A DNA stretch of 64,000 nt from Arthrobacter sp. FW305-BF8. Lineage in GTDB: Bacteria > Actinomycetota > Actinomycetes > Actinomycetales > Micrococcaceae. Made by a program: the position numbers and the translations under genes. Under the pieces are notes generated by a model. The model had not been told where the DNA came from. It ran no database searches and saw only the letters and a list, made by a program, of their open reading frames with translations. Positions 26,875-34,728 of this stretch are shown piece by piece; the first letter of the stretch is position 1; each line of letters starts with the position of its first letter. The DNA is taken from NCBI RefSeq assembly GCF_021789315.1, contig NZ_CP084561.1, positions 1,922,001-1,986,000 on the forward strand, read 5' to 3'.

Positions 26875-28215
26875 ATGGCTTCTCAACGAGGAGAGTCGGC
26901 AGCGCCGGCTAAAGCCGAGCGTAAGGGACTCGACAAGTCCCATTACCTGTATATCGCGGTCATCGCAGCCGTCATCCTCGGCGCTCTGGTGGGACTGCTG
27001 TTCCCCGAGGTCGGAAAATCACTCAAACCCCTTGGTGACGGCTTCATCAAGCTGATCAAGATGATGATCGCCCCGGTCATTTTCTGCACCATCGTGCTGG
27101 GCATCGGCTCCATCGCCAAGGCGGCCACCGTCGGTAAGGTCGGCGGCCTGGCACTGGGCTACTTCGTCGTGATGTCCACCTTCGCGCTGGCGATCGGCCT
27201 CGTCGTCGGCAACATCATCCACCCGGGTGAAGGCCTGAAGCTCACGCCGTACGACCCCAACAAGAAGGCCGCCACGGACAGCACCGTCGACTTCCTGCTG
27301 GGCATCATCCCCGGCGACATTCCGGTGCTTCCCACCCTGCTCGCCGCCATCCTGGTCGGCTTCGCGCTGCAGAAGATGGGCCCGCAGGGCGCCCCGATCC
27401 TGAAGGCCATCGGCCACGGCCAGGCCCTGGTCTTCCGCATCCTGATCATGATCATGTGGCTTGCCCCGGTGGGTGCCTTCGGTGCCATCGCGGCCGTGGT
27501 CGGCGCCACCGGCTTCCAGGCCATCGTGAGCATGTTCACCCTGATGATCGCGTTCTACATCACCTGTGCGTTGTTCATCGTCGTCATCCTGGGCGGCCTG
27601 CTGCAGGTTGTCACCGGCGTGAACATCTTCAAGCTGATGAAGTACCTGGCCCGCGAATACCTGCTGATCTTCTCGACGTCGTCCTCCGAGGCCGCCCTGC
27701 CGCGCCTCATCGCCAAGATGGAGCACCTGGGCGTTTCCAAGCCGGTTGTCGGCGTGACGGTTCCCACCGGTTACTCCTTCAACCTGGACGGCACGGCCAT
27801 CTACCTGACCATGGCGTCGCTGTTCGTGGCCAACGCGATGGGCACCCCGCTGGACCTCGGCGCGCAGATCTCCCTGCTGATCTTCATGATCATTGCATCC
27901 AAGGGCGCGGCCGGCGTTACCGGCGCCGGACTGGCCACCCTGGCCGCCGGCCTGCAGGCCCACCGGCCCGAGCTCCTGGGCGGCGTCGGCATGATCGTCG
28001 GCATCGACCGCTTCATGTCAGAGGCCCGTGCACTGACCAACTTCACCGGCAACGCCGTAGCCACCCTGCTGGTCGGCACCTGGGTCAAGGAGGTCGACGG
28101 CGAACAGGTCAACCGGGTGCTGTCCGGCGAGGAACCGTTCGACGAACAGACCATGGTGGCGCACCACCACGGCGCGGTGGAAGCAGCCGCTCCCGCCATG
28201 CCGGCCAAGGCCTAG
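26875..28215 (+). CDS. dctA: C4-dicarboxylate:cation symporter (DctA type, DAACS family)
   Basis: 446 aa from ATG 26875 (AAGGAG upstream); a longer frame from 26746 crosses the promoter region and is rejected. About eight membrane helices and two re-entrant hairpins as in GltPh: the Ser-rich FSTSSSEAALPRL, the GYSFNLDGTAIYLTMASLF substrate/Na site, and IASKGAAGVTGAGLATLA. DctA-like residues rather than glutamate-transporter ones fit fumarate, succinate or malate uptake with H+ or Na+. Divergent from the CitAB-type sensor pair, which probably induces it. A strong terminator follows. Confidence 0.93.
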   Translation: MASQRGESAAPAKAERKGLDKSHYLYIAVIAAVILGALVGLLFPEVGKSLKPLGDGFIKLIKMMIAPVIFCTIVLGIGSIAKAATVGKVGGLALGYFVVMSTFALAIGLVVGNIIHPGEGLKLTPYDPNKKAATDSTVDFLLGIIPGDIPVLPTLLAAILVGFALQKMGPQGAPILKAIGHGQALVFRILIMIMWLAPVGAFGAIAAVVGATGFQAIVSMFTLMIAFYITCALFIVVILGGLLQVVTGVNIFKLMKYLAREYLLIFSTSSSEAALPRLIAKMEHLGVSKPVVGVTVPTGYSFNLDGTAIYLTMASLFVANAMGTPLDLGAQISLLIFMIIASKGAAGVTGAGLATLAAGLQAHRPELLGGVGMIVGIDRFMSEARALTNFTGNAVATLLVGTWVKEVDGEQVNRVLSGEEPFDEQTMVAHHHGAVEAAAPAMPAKA

Positions 28216-28240
28216 GGCCCGGCGCCAGTACAGACAAAGT

Positions 28241-28279
28241 GAAACCGCCCGCACAGGCCCCGCCTGTGCGGGCGGTTTC
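28241..28279 (+). terminator. Intrinsic terminator after dctA
   Basis: A 17-bp perfect stem, gaaaccgcccgcacagg (28241-28257) with cctgtgcgggcggtttc (28263-28279), with a 5-nt loop, 25 bp after the dctA stop. Confidence 0.93.
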
Positions 28280-28454
28280 ATGCCGTCAGAAAAGCCAACC
28301 TTCGACCTCAGGTACAAGGTAAAGGCTCAAACGCCGTCAAAAGTCAAGGTCCATGGAATGCCGTGTCGGGCGCTGTAGCCTTGGGGTGGAAGAAGCAGGG
28401 GCGCTGGCAGACAGCGGCAGAAAAATCACCGTCATCGAAAGTGTGGATAGATAC

Positions 28455-29354
28455 GTGAGCAGCGAACAGGGTTCAGCAACTCTGGAAGGCACGGAACTCG
28501 ACCTGGAAGACGCCGTCATGGGTCCTACCGGCCGCCCCCACCGCGAATTTCCGGAGCCCGCGCCGCTGTCCTCCCATGGACCGGCCCGCGTCATAGCCAT
28601 GGTTAACCAGAAGGGCGGGGTGGGTAAGACCACCTCCACCATCAACCTTGCGGCAGCGCTGGCAGAGTACGGCCGCCGGGTGCTCCTGGTGGACTTCGAC
28701 CCGCAGGGCGCGCTGTCCGCCGGGCTCGGCGTCAACCCCCACGAACTCGATCTGACGGTCTACAACGTCCTGATGGACCGCAAGATCGACATCCGGGACG
28801 CCATCCACCAGACCGGCGTGGAGAACGTGGACCTGCTGCCGGCCAACATCGACCTCTCGGCGGCGGAAGTGCAGCTGGTCAACGAGGTGGCCCGTGAGCA
28901 GGTCCTGGACCGGGCGCTCAAGAAGGTCGAGGACGACTACGACGTCGTGCTCATCGACTGCCAGCCTTCCCTCGGTCTGCTCACCGTCAACGCCCTGACC
29001 GCGGCCCACGGCGTGATCATTCCGCTTATCTGCGAATTCTTTGCCCTGCGCGCGGTGGCCCTGCTGGTCGAAACCATCGACAAGGTCCAGGACCGGCTCA
29101 ACCCGCGGCTGCAGGTGGACGGCGTGCTGGCCACGATGTACGACGCCCGCACGCTGCACAGCCGTGAGGTCATCAGCCGCCTGGTGGAGGCCTTCGGCGA
29201 CAAGGTCTTCGAAACCGTCATCAAGCGTTCCATCAAGTTCGCTGACGCCACCGTGGCTGCCGAGCCCATCACAAGCTATGCCGGAAACCACGTGGGTGCC
29301 GACGCCTACCGCCGCCTCGCCAAGGAACTGATTTCGCGCGGCGGCGCGCCCTAG
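28455..29354 (+). CDS. ParA family chromosome-segregation ATPase
   Basis: 299 aa from GTG 28455; the frame is open upstream to 28353, and GTG 28386 is an alternative. After about 45 variable residues comes the deviant Walker A VNQKGGVGKTTSTINLAAAL, Walker A' VLLVDFDPQGALSAGLGV and Walker B YDVVLIDCQPSLGLLTVNAL. This is the ParA/Soj paralogue always found beside scpA and scpB in actinobacteria (Rv1708 position), distinct from the parAB operon near oriC. No parB accompanies it. It probably works with the ScpAB-SMC condensin complex (inference). A TAGCCT hexamer at 28376-28381 may be its -10. Confidence 0.9.
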   Translation: MSSEQGSATLEGTELDLEDAVMGPTGRPHREFPEPAPLSSHGPARVIAMVNQKGGVGKTTSTINLAAALAEYGRRVLLVDFDPQGALSAGLGVNPHELDLTVYNVLMDRKIDIRDAIHQTGVENVDLLPANIDLSAAEVQLVNEVAREQVLDRALKKVEDDYDVVLIDCQPSLGLLTVNALTAAHGVIIPLICEFFALRAVALLVETIDKVQDRLNPRLQVDGVLATMYDARTLHSREVISRLVEAFGDKVFETVIKRSIKFADATVAAEPITSYAGNHVGADAYRRLAKELISRGGAP

Positions 29355-29359
29355 CCCGG

Positions 29360-30199
29360 ATGACCGCAGAGCCGGCAACGCCCGCCGCCGAGGCCAGGCG
29401 GTCCGGCTTCGAAGTACGCCTGGCCAACTTCAGCGGCCCCTTCGACCTCCTGTTGGGGCTGATCTCCAAACACCAGTTGGACATCACCGAGGTGGCGCTT
29501 GCCACGGTCACCGACGAGTTCATCCGGTACATCCGGAACCTCCAGGAGTTGGGGGAGGAGTGGGCCCTTGGCGAGGCCAGTGAGTTCCTGGTCATCGCGG
29601 CCACGCTGCTGGACCTGAAGGCAGCGCGCCTGCTGCCGGCCGGGGAAGTGGAGGACGATGACGACATCGCCCTTCTCGAGGCACGTGACCTGCTCTTTGC
29701 CCGGCTGCTGCAGTACAAGGCCTTCAAGAAGGTTGCCGCGCTGATGGACGCCACCCTGGAACTGGAGTCCCGGCGCTATCCGCGGCAGGTGGCTCTCGAG
29801 GAACACTTCGCAGCGATGCTGCCGGAGCTGGTCTGGAAGCACAGCCCCGCACAGTTCGCGGCACTGGCCGAGGCAGCGCTCAGGCCAAAGGACCCCGCAC
29901 CGACAGAGGTGGGCGTGGCCCACCTGCACGGCAGCACGGTCAGCGTCAAGGAACAGGCTGAACTCATCGGCCTGCGGCTGCAGGACGGCCGGCCCCTGAC
30001 GTTCCGTGCACTGATAGCCGACGCCGAATCCACGCTGGTTGTGGTGGCGCGCTTCCTGGCGCTGCTGGAGCTGTTCAGGGACCAGGTGGTGGCCTTCGAC
30101 CAGGTGGCGCCGCTGGGAGACCTGACTGTCCGCTGGACCGCGGATGGCACCGGATGGACGGGGGAGCACCTGAGCGAAGAATACGAGGAGCAGCAATGA
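29360..30199 (+). CDS. scpA: Segregation and condensation protein A
   Basis: 279 aa. Kleisin subunit of the SMC-ScpAB condensin. The N-terminal SMC-binding region reads FEVRLANFSGPFDLLLGLISKHQLDITEVALATV; the family's acidic/helical middle (KAARLLPAGEVEDDDDIALLEARDLLFARLLQYKAFK) and C-terminal winged helix (VVVARFLALLELFRDQVVAFDQ) follow. It begins 5 bp after the ParA stop and overlaps scpB by 4 bp (ATGA), so the three proteins are made together. Confidence 0.96.
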   Translation: MTAEPATPAAEARRSGFEVRLANFSGPFDLLLGLISKHQLDITEVALATVTDEFIRYIRNLQELGEEWALGEASEFLVIAATLLDLKAARLLPAGEVEDDDDIALLEARDLLFARLLQYKAFKKVAALMDATLELESRRYPRQVALEEHFAAMLPELVWKHSPAQFAALAEAALRPKDPAPTEVGVAHLHGSTVSVKEQAELIGLRLQDGRPLTFRALIADAESTLVVVARFLALLELFRDQVVAFDQVAPLGDLTVRWTADGTGWTGEHLSEEYEEQQ

Positions 30200-30825
30200 C
30201 GGATCCAGTTGCGGGCCGGGAACGCGCCGCACTTGAGGCGGTGCTGATGGTGCTGGACGAGCCCGCCTCTGCCACCGACCTGGCCGCCGGACTGAACCTG
30301 ACGGTGGCCGCCGTCGAGGAACTGCTGCTGGATCTGCAGCGCGACTATGACGGCTATACTGTTAAAGCCCCGGATTTGGAAACTGGCAGCAACGGACCTA
30401 AACATGACGTCGCTTATAGCCCCCGGGGTTTTGAATTGCGGAATGTCGCCGGCGGCTGGCGCATCTACTCACGGGCTGAATTCGCCGACGTCGTCGGTGC
30501 TTTTGTCCTTGAGGGGCAGACGGCCAGGCTGACCCTGGCGGCGCTCGAGACACTGGCCGTCATCGCTTACCGGCAGCCGGTATCCAGGGCAAGGGTTTCT
30601 GCAATTCGGGGAGTCAACGTTGACTCTGTTGTGCGGACGCTGACCCAGCGCGGCTTAATCGAGGATGGCGGAACAGATCCGGAATCGGGCGCTGTCCTGT
30701 ACCGCACGACGTCGTATTTCCTTGAACGCATGGGAATCGGCTCGGTGGCTGAGTTGCCTCAGCTTTCACCGCACCTTCCGGGGCTTGAAGGAATTGAAGA
30801 GTTCTACGACGCCGGAAGAATGTAG
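30196..30825 (+). CDS. scpB: Segregation and condensation protein B
   Basis: 209 aa from ATG 30196 (GAGGAG upstream, ATGA overlap with scpA). Two winged helices: ERAALEAVLMVLDEPASATDLAAGL and QTARLTLAALETLAVIAYRQPVSRARVSAIRGVN, the latter the most conserved ScpB segment. Compared with the usual family layout there is an insertion of about 20 residues (VKAPDLETGSNGPKHDVAYS) between the first winged helix and GFELRNVAGGWRIYSR. Cytosolic, dimeric partner of the kleisin. Confidence 0.95.
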   Translation: MTDPVAGRERAALEAVLMVLDEPASATDLAAGLNLTVAAVEELLLDLQRDYDGYTVKAPDLETGSNGPKHDVAYSPRGFELRNVAGGWRIYSRAEFADVVGAFVLEGQTARLTLAALETLAVIAYRQPVSRARVSAIRGVNVDSVVRTLTQRGLIEDGGTDPESGAVLYRTTSYFLERMGIGSVAELPQLSPHLPGLEGIEEFYDAGRM

Positions 30826-30884
30826 GCGGCACGCCTGCAAAGCAGTTTTTACCAGGGCAGATTTAATCTGCACGGCTGGCTAGT

Positions 30885-30900
30885 GTTGTCTTCGGACAAC
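30885..30900 (+). other. Perfect UUCG tetraloop hairpin upstream of rluB
   Basis: gttgtc-ttcg-gacaac, a 6-bp stem with a UUCG loop, lies 32 nt before the rluB start and 59 nt after scpB. It is followed by few T residues, so it may be an mRNA-stabilising or attenuating hairpin rather than a strong terminator. A second, 7-1-7 palindrome (gcagatttaatctgc, 30858-30872) lies just upstream. Confidence 0.6.
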
Positions 30901-30932
30901 CTTTGCCGGTCAAAAATCACAGAGGACGGGTC

Positions 30933-32150
30933 ATGACACAGGCGGGACGCCAGGGTTCACCACGTAACAGCTCCGGACGTAAAGTTCCGGATCGCAACGC
31001 TCCGCGCGGCGCGGCTCAGGGCCGCGGAGCGGGCGCCGGGAAGCGCGACTTCCCCAAGGGCGGCGACCGCCCCTTCGGAGACCGCACCTTCAAGGCCAAG
31101 CCCCGCGAGGAGCGCTTCGTCGATCCCGACGATGCACCCGCCGGCCGGCGGCCCGCCGGTGACTGGAAGGGGGGCGCCAAGGCCCCCGCAGCCAGGACAG
31201 GTGCACCCAAGGCCGGCGCACGCAAGGCCGATGCCAGGAAGCCCGGCGCGAACAGGGCCCCCGGCACCCCGGGCGCACTGAAGCCCAAGTCGGGCGCCCC
31301 CAAGGCCGCGGGTTCGCGCGCCTTCGGCAGCGAACGCTTCGGTCAGAACCTGGGGCCGGTCCGCCGCCCCTCCCGCACCCGCGGCCCGCGCGCCGAGGTG
31401 CCGCAGTCCGAAGTCCACGACGCCGACGGCGTCCGCCTGCAGAAGGTCATGGCCTCCGCCGGCGTCGCCTCCCGCCGCGTCTGCGAAGACATGATTGCCG
31501 AGGGCCGCGTTGAGGTGGACGGCAAGGTCGTCACCGAGCTCGGTGTACGCGTCGATCCCAAGACCGCCGTCATCCACGTGGACGGCCTGCGCATCCAGCT
31601 CGACGACACGCTGGTGTACATGGTGTTCAACAAGCCCAAGGGCGTGGTGTCCACCATGGAGGACCCCGAAGGCCGGCCGTGCATCAGCGACTACATCCGC
31701 AACAACCAGGGCGAACGGCTCTTCCACGTCGGGCGCCTTGACGTCGCCACCGAGGGCCTGCTGCTGCTGACCAACGACGGCGAGCTGGCCAACCGGCTGA
31801 CGCACCCGTCCTACGAGGTCCCCAAGACCTACCTGGTCCAGGTCCGCGGGCCGTTCCCGCAGGGCATCGGCGCGCAGCTCAAGGAGGGCATAGAACTCGA
31901 GGACGGCTTTGCCTCGGTCGACTCCTTCCGCCTGGTCGACTCGACCCCGGGCCATGTCCTGATCGAAGTGGTGCTCCACTCTGGCAAGAACCGCATCGTC
32001 CGGCGCCTGTTCGACGCCGTCGGGTTCCCGGTACTGCGCCTGGTGCGCGTCAAGGTCGGCCCCATCGGCCTGGGCGATCAGCGCCAGGGAAGCATCCGCA
32101 ACCTCGGCAAGCAGGAAGTCGGCCACCTGCTGGCATCCGTGGGGCTGTAA
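30933..32150 (+). CDS. rluB: 23S rRNA pseudouridine synthase (RsuA/RluB/RluE family) with basic N-terminal extension
   Basis: 405 aa from ATG 30933. Residues 1-160 are a low-complexity Arg/Lys/Ala/Pro/Gly region resembling a nucleic-acid-binding tail. An S4 domain follows (VRLQKVMASAGVASRRVCEDMIAEGRVEVDGKVV), then the pseudouridine synthase domain with the catalytic Asp in FHVGRLDVATEGLLLLTNDGE, the MVFNKPKGVVSTM strand and the C-terminal SGKNRIVRRLFDAVGFPVLRLVRVKVG. Isomerises a uridine in 23S rRNA (RluB site by analogy). Extensions of this kind are frequent in actinobacteria; the catalytic core is normal. It sits 3 bp before tyrA. Confidence 0.93.
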   Translation: MTQAGRQGSPRNSSGRKVPDRNAPRGAAQGRGAGAGKRDFPKGGDRPFGDRTFKAKPREERFVDPDDAPAGRRPAGDWKGGAKAPAARTGAPKAGARKADARKPGANRAPGTPGALKPKSGAPKAAGSRAFGSERFGQNLGPVRRPSRTRGPRAEVPQSEVHDADGVRLQKVMASAGVASRRVCEDMIAEGRVEVDGKVVTELGVRVDPKTAVIHVDGLRIQLDDTLVYMVFNKPKGVVSTMEDPEGRPCISDYIRNNQGERLFHVGRLDVATEGLLLLTNDGELANRLTHPSYEVPKTYLVQVRGPFPQGIGAQLKEGIELEDGFASVDSFRLVDSTPGHVLIEVVLHSGKNRIVRRLFDAVGFPVLRLVRVKVGPIGLGDQRQGSIRNLGKQEVGHLLASVGL

Positions 32151-32153
32151 GGG

Positions 32154-33263
32154 ATGTCGGCTTTCCGTACGCACGGCCGCGGCCATCTGAATGGCCCGGT
32201 CGTCGTTATCGGCACGGGCCTGCTCGGCACCAGCATCGGCCTCGGCCTGCGCGGCCGTGGCGTTGCCGTGTACCTGTCCGATCCGTCGCCGACCAACCAG
32301 GCCGTCGCCGTCGACATCGGCGCGGGTGTCCCGTTGGCTGCCATGGGTGACGAACGTCCTGAACTCGTCGTGGTCGCGTCTCCGCCGGACGTGACCGCGG
32401 ACGTTGTGGAACGTGCGCTGGCAGACTATCCGGACGCGACCGTCGTCGACATCGCCAGCGTCAAGGCAGCGATCCTGCATGACCTGCGGAGCCGCGGCGC
32501 GGACCTCAGCCGCTACGTGGGTACCCACCCCATGGCTGGACGCGAAAAGTCCGGGCCCGTCGCCGCCCGGGGCGAGCTTTTCACCTCCATGCCGTGGGTC
32601 ATGTGCCCGACCGAGGAATCCTCGGCGGGGGCAGTCCAGGCCGCACGGGCGCTGGCCACCGACCTGGGTGGCCTCGTTTCGCAGTTCACGGCCGAGGAAC
32701 ATGACGGGGCCGTGGCCCTGGTCTCGCACCTGCCGCAGGTGATGTCCTCGCTGCTGGCCAGCCGGCTACAGGACACTCCGATGCATGCCCTTTCCCTTGC
32801 CGGGAACGGGCTCCGCGACACCACCCGCATCGCAGCCAGCGACCCCACGCTGTGGGTCCAGATCCTGGGGGCGAATGCCCGAAAGGTGGTGGAGATCCTT
32901 TACGGTGTGCGCGAAGACCTCAACCGGCTGATCGGGACGCTGGAAGACCCCGCGGCTGCCGGGGCCCGTCTTGACCTGGCCCAGCTGATGAGCGAAGGCA
33001 ATGCAGGGCAGGCCAGAATCCCGGGTAAACACGGCGGACCTCCGCAGGCCTATTCCTGGCTCACAGTGCTTGTCGATGACCGGCCCGGCCAGATCGCCAG
33101 GCTGCTGACCGAGATCGGTGAGATTGGCGTCAACCTCGAAGACCTCCGGCTGGACCACTCCTCCGGACAGAACGTGGGCATGGTGGAGATCTCGGTGCTG
33201 CCGAGCGCGCATGACCTACTTGTAGAAGCACTAAGCGACCGTGGATGGCGGGTACTTCAGTAA
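32154..33263 (+). CDS. tyrA: Prephenate dehydrogenase with ACT domain
   Basis: 369 aa. NAD-binding glycine motif VVIGTGLLGTSIGLGLRGRG at the N-terminus, then the substrate block YVGTHPMAGREKSGPVAARGELF (about 119-141) with conserved His, and SLAGNGLRDTTRIAASDPTLW. Residues about 295-369 form an ACT domain (YSWLTVLVDDRPGQIARLLTE), the usual feedback sensor for tyrosine. Converts prephenate to 4-hydroxyphenylpyruvate. It is embedded between rluB and cmk, a location seen in several Micrococcales; its TAA overlaps the ATG of cmk. Confidence 0.95.
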   Translation: MSAFRTHGRGHLNGPVVVIGTGLLGTSIGLGLRGRGVAVYLSDPSPTNQAVAVDIGAGVPLAAMGDERPELVVVASPPDVTADVVERALADYPDATVVDIASVKAAILHDLRSRGADLSRYVGTHPMAGREKSGPVAARGELFTSMPWVMCPTEESSAGAVQAARALATDLGGLVSQFTAEEHDGAVALVSHLPQVMSSLLASRLQDTPMHALSLAGNGLRDTTRIAASDPTLWVQILGANARKVVEILYGVREDLNRLIGTLEDPAAAGARLDLAQLMSEGNAGQARIPGKHGGPPQAYSWLTVLVDDRPGQIARLLTEIGEIGVNLEDLRLDHSSGQNVGMVEISVLPSAHDLLVEALSDRGWRVLQ

Positions 33264-33976
33264 TGACACAGGAACTGATCGACACTTTGCCTGCCCTCCG
33301 GCTGGGCCGGCCGCTGGTCGTGGCCATCGACGGGCCATCAGGCTCGGGCAAATCCAGCGTCAGCAAGGAAGTGGCACGCCGCCTGAACCTCGCCTACCTG
33401 GACACCGGTGCCATGTACCGGGCCCTCACCTGGTACTGCCTCGACCGCGGAACGGACCTTGCCGACGCCACCGCCGTCGAACTGGCAGCCGAAGAACTGC
33501 CGCTGGACATCAGCACCAGCCCGCACACCGAGTTTGTGCGGGTCGGCGGCGCCGACGTCACCGACGCCATCAGGGAACCGGGCATCTCCTCGTCCGTCAG
33601 CGCCATCGCCACCACGCTTGGTGCCCGGACCGAACTCATCCGCCGCCAGCGCGCCCTGATCGAAAAGCACAACCGCCGCATGGTGGTGGAGGGCCGGGAC
33701 ATCACCACCGTCGTCGTGCCCGGTGCACAGGTGCGCATGCTCCTGACCGCCAGCGAGGAAGCCCGGCTCCGCCGCCGCGGTATCCAGCTCGGCGGGACGC
33801 AAAGCGCCGAGCAACTGGCCGCCCAGGTTACCCAGCGGGACGCGAAGGACTCCACCGTGGTGAACTTCACCCAGGCGGCGGACGGTGTGGTGACGCTGGA
33901 TTCGTCCGACCTGGACTTCGAGGAAACCGTGGTTGCCGCGCTCCGCATCGTCACCAAGGTCATCAACCATGAGTGA
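33263..33976 (+). CDS. cmk: Cytidylate kinase
   Basis: 237 aa from ATG 33263 (TAATG overlap with tyrA); the in-frame GTG at 33245 is less likely. P-loop VVAIDGPSGSGKSSVSKEVARRL, the YLDTGAMYRALTWY block, the NMP-binding GRDITTVVVPGA and the lid with RRRGIQLGG. Phosphorylates CMP and dCMP. The cmk-plsC-der run is typical of actinobacteria. Its last 8 bp overlap the plsC start. Confidence 0.96.
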   Translation: MTQELIDTLPALRLGRPLVVAIDGPSGSGKSSVSKEVARRLNLAYLDTGAMYRALTWYCLDRGTDLADATAVELAAEELPLDISTSPHTEFVRVGGADVTDAIREPGISSSVSAIATTLGARTELIRRQRALIEKHNRRMVVEGRDITTVVVPGAQVRMLLTASEEARLRRRGIQLGGTQSAEQLAAQVTQRDAKDSTVVNFTQAADGVVTLDSSDLDFEETVVAALRIVTKVINHE

Positions 33977-34718
33977 TTCCGCCAGGGTTCCCCGGGCCGG
34001 GTTGCCGGGGACTGTTGTTCCCGGCCTGTGGACCATGGCGTGGAGCCGGCCGGTCGGCCGGTTCCTGAACAACGCCGTCTACCGCACCTCCGTCACCGGG
34101 CGCTCCAACGTTCCGGCCGCGGGTCCGGTGATTTTCGCAGGAAACCACATCAGCTTCCTCGACGGGCCCGTCATGTTCGGCGCGTCACCCCGGCCGATGC
34201 ACATCCTCGTTAAGAAGGAGATGTTCAAGGGCTTCCTTGGCCGCGTGCTGAGGGCCTCGGGCCAGCTTCCGGTTGACCGTGCGGGGGACCGGTCCGTCCT
34301 GCAGCTCAGCAAGGATGTGCTCGACGCCGGGCGCTGCATCGGCATCCTGCCCGGGGGGACCCGGGGGAGCGGCAAGGCAACCGGCATCAGCAACGGGGTG
34401 GCATGGCTCGCCCTGAATTCGGACGCCGTTGTGGTGCCCGTGGCCATCCTGGGCACCCGGCAGGGCGGCGAACACCTGGACAGCATCCCGAAACCCGGCC
34501 GCCGGCTGCACGTCAGCTTCGGCCAACCCCTCGCGCTCGGCCGGAATCCGGGTGAAACCGGGCGTGCTTCAATGGACAGGGCGGCTACGCAAATCCGGGA
34601 CACTCTGGCCGCGCACGTCAGGACTACCGTGCGGCACAGCGGGATCCCTTTGCCCTCCGCGGATCATCCGCACCAACGTCCCACCGCAGTAGCCGGACCG
34701 CCGGCAGACCACCATTAA
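33969..34718 (+). CDS. 1-acyl-sn-glycerol-3-phosphate acyltransferase-like protein with altered motif III
   Basis: 249 aa from ATG 33969 inside the end of cmk. PlsC family: motif I NHISFLD (the His/Asp pair) and block II around VKKEMFKGFLGRVLRASGQLPVDRAGDRS are intact. Motif III, normally FPEGTRS, is here ILPGGTRGSGKA: the glutamate that contacts the glycerol phosphate is Gly129. The codon is ggg, one base from gag. Block IV VVVPVAILGTRQGG is present. A membrane-associated acyl transfer role in phospholipid synthesis is expected from the family, but the substitution may reduce or change activity. The paralogue at 52653 keeps PEGTRS. The C-terminal 30 residues are His/Pro-rich and non-conserved. 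Confidence 0.85.
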   Translation: MSDSARVPRAGLPGTVVPGLWTMAWSRPVGRFLNNAVYRTSVTGRSNVPAAGPVIFAGNHISFLDGPVMFGASPRPMHILVKKEMFKGFLGRVLRASGQLPVDRAGDRSVLQLSKDVLDAGRCIGILPGGTRGSGKATGISNGVAWLALNSDAVVVPVAILGTRQGGEHLDSIPKPGRRLHVSFGQPLALGRNPGETGRASMDRAATQIRDTLAAHVRTTVRHSGIPLPSADHPHQRPTAVAGPPADHH

Positions 34719-34728
34719 GGAAAGCGCA

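Noticed and set aside
30957..32729. 590-aa antisense frame over rluB and tyrA
   Set aside because: Crosses two well-supported genes and has no motif of its own.
33241..33972. 243-aa plus-strand frame alternative to cmk
   Set aside because: Frame-shifted copy of cmk with Arg/His/Pro-rich sequence; the P-loop is in the other frame.
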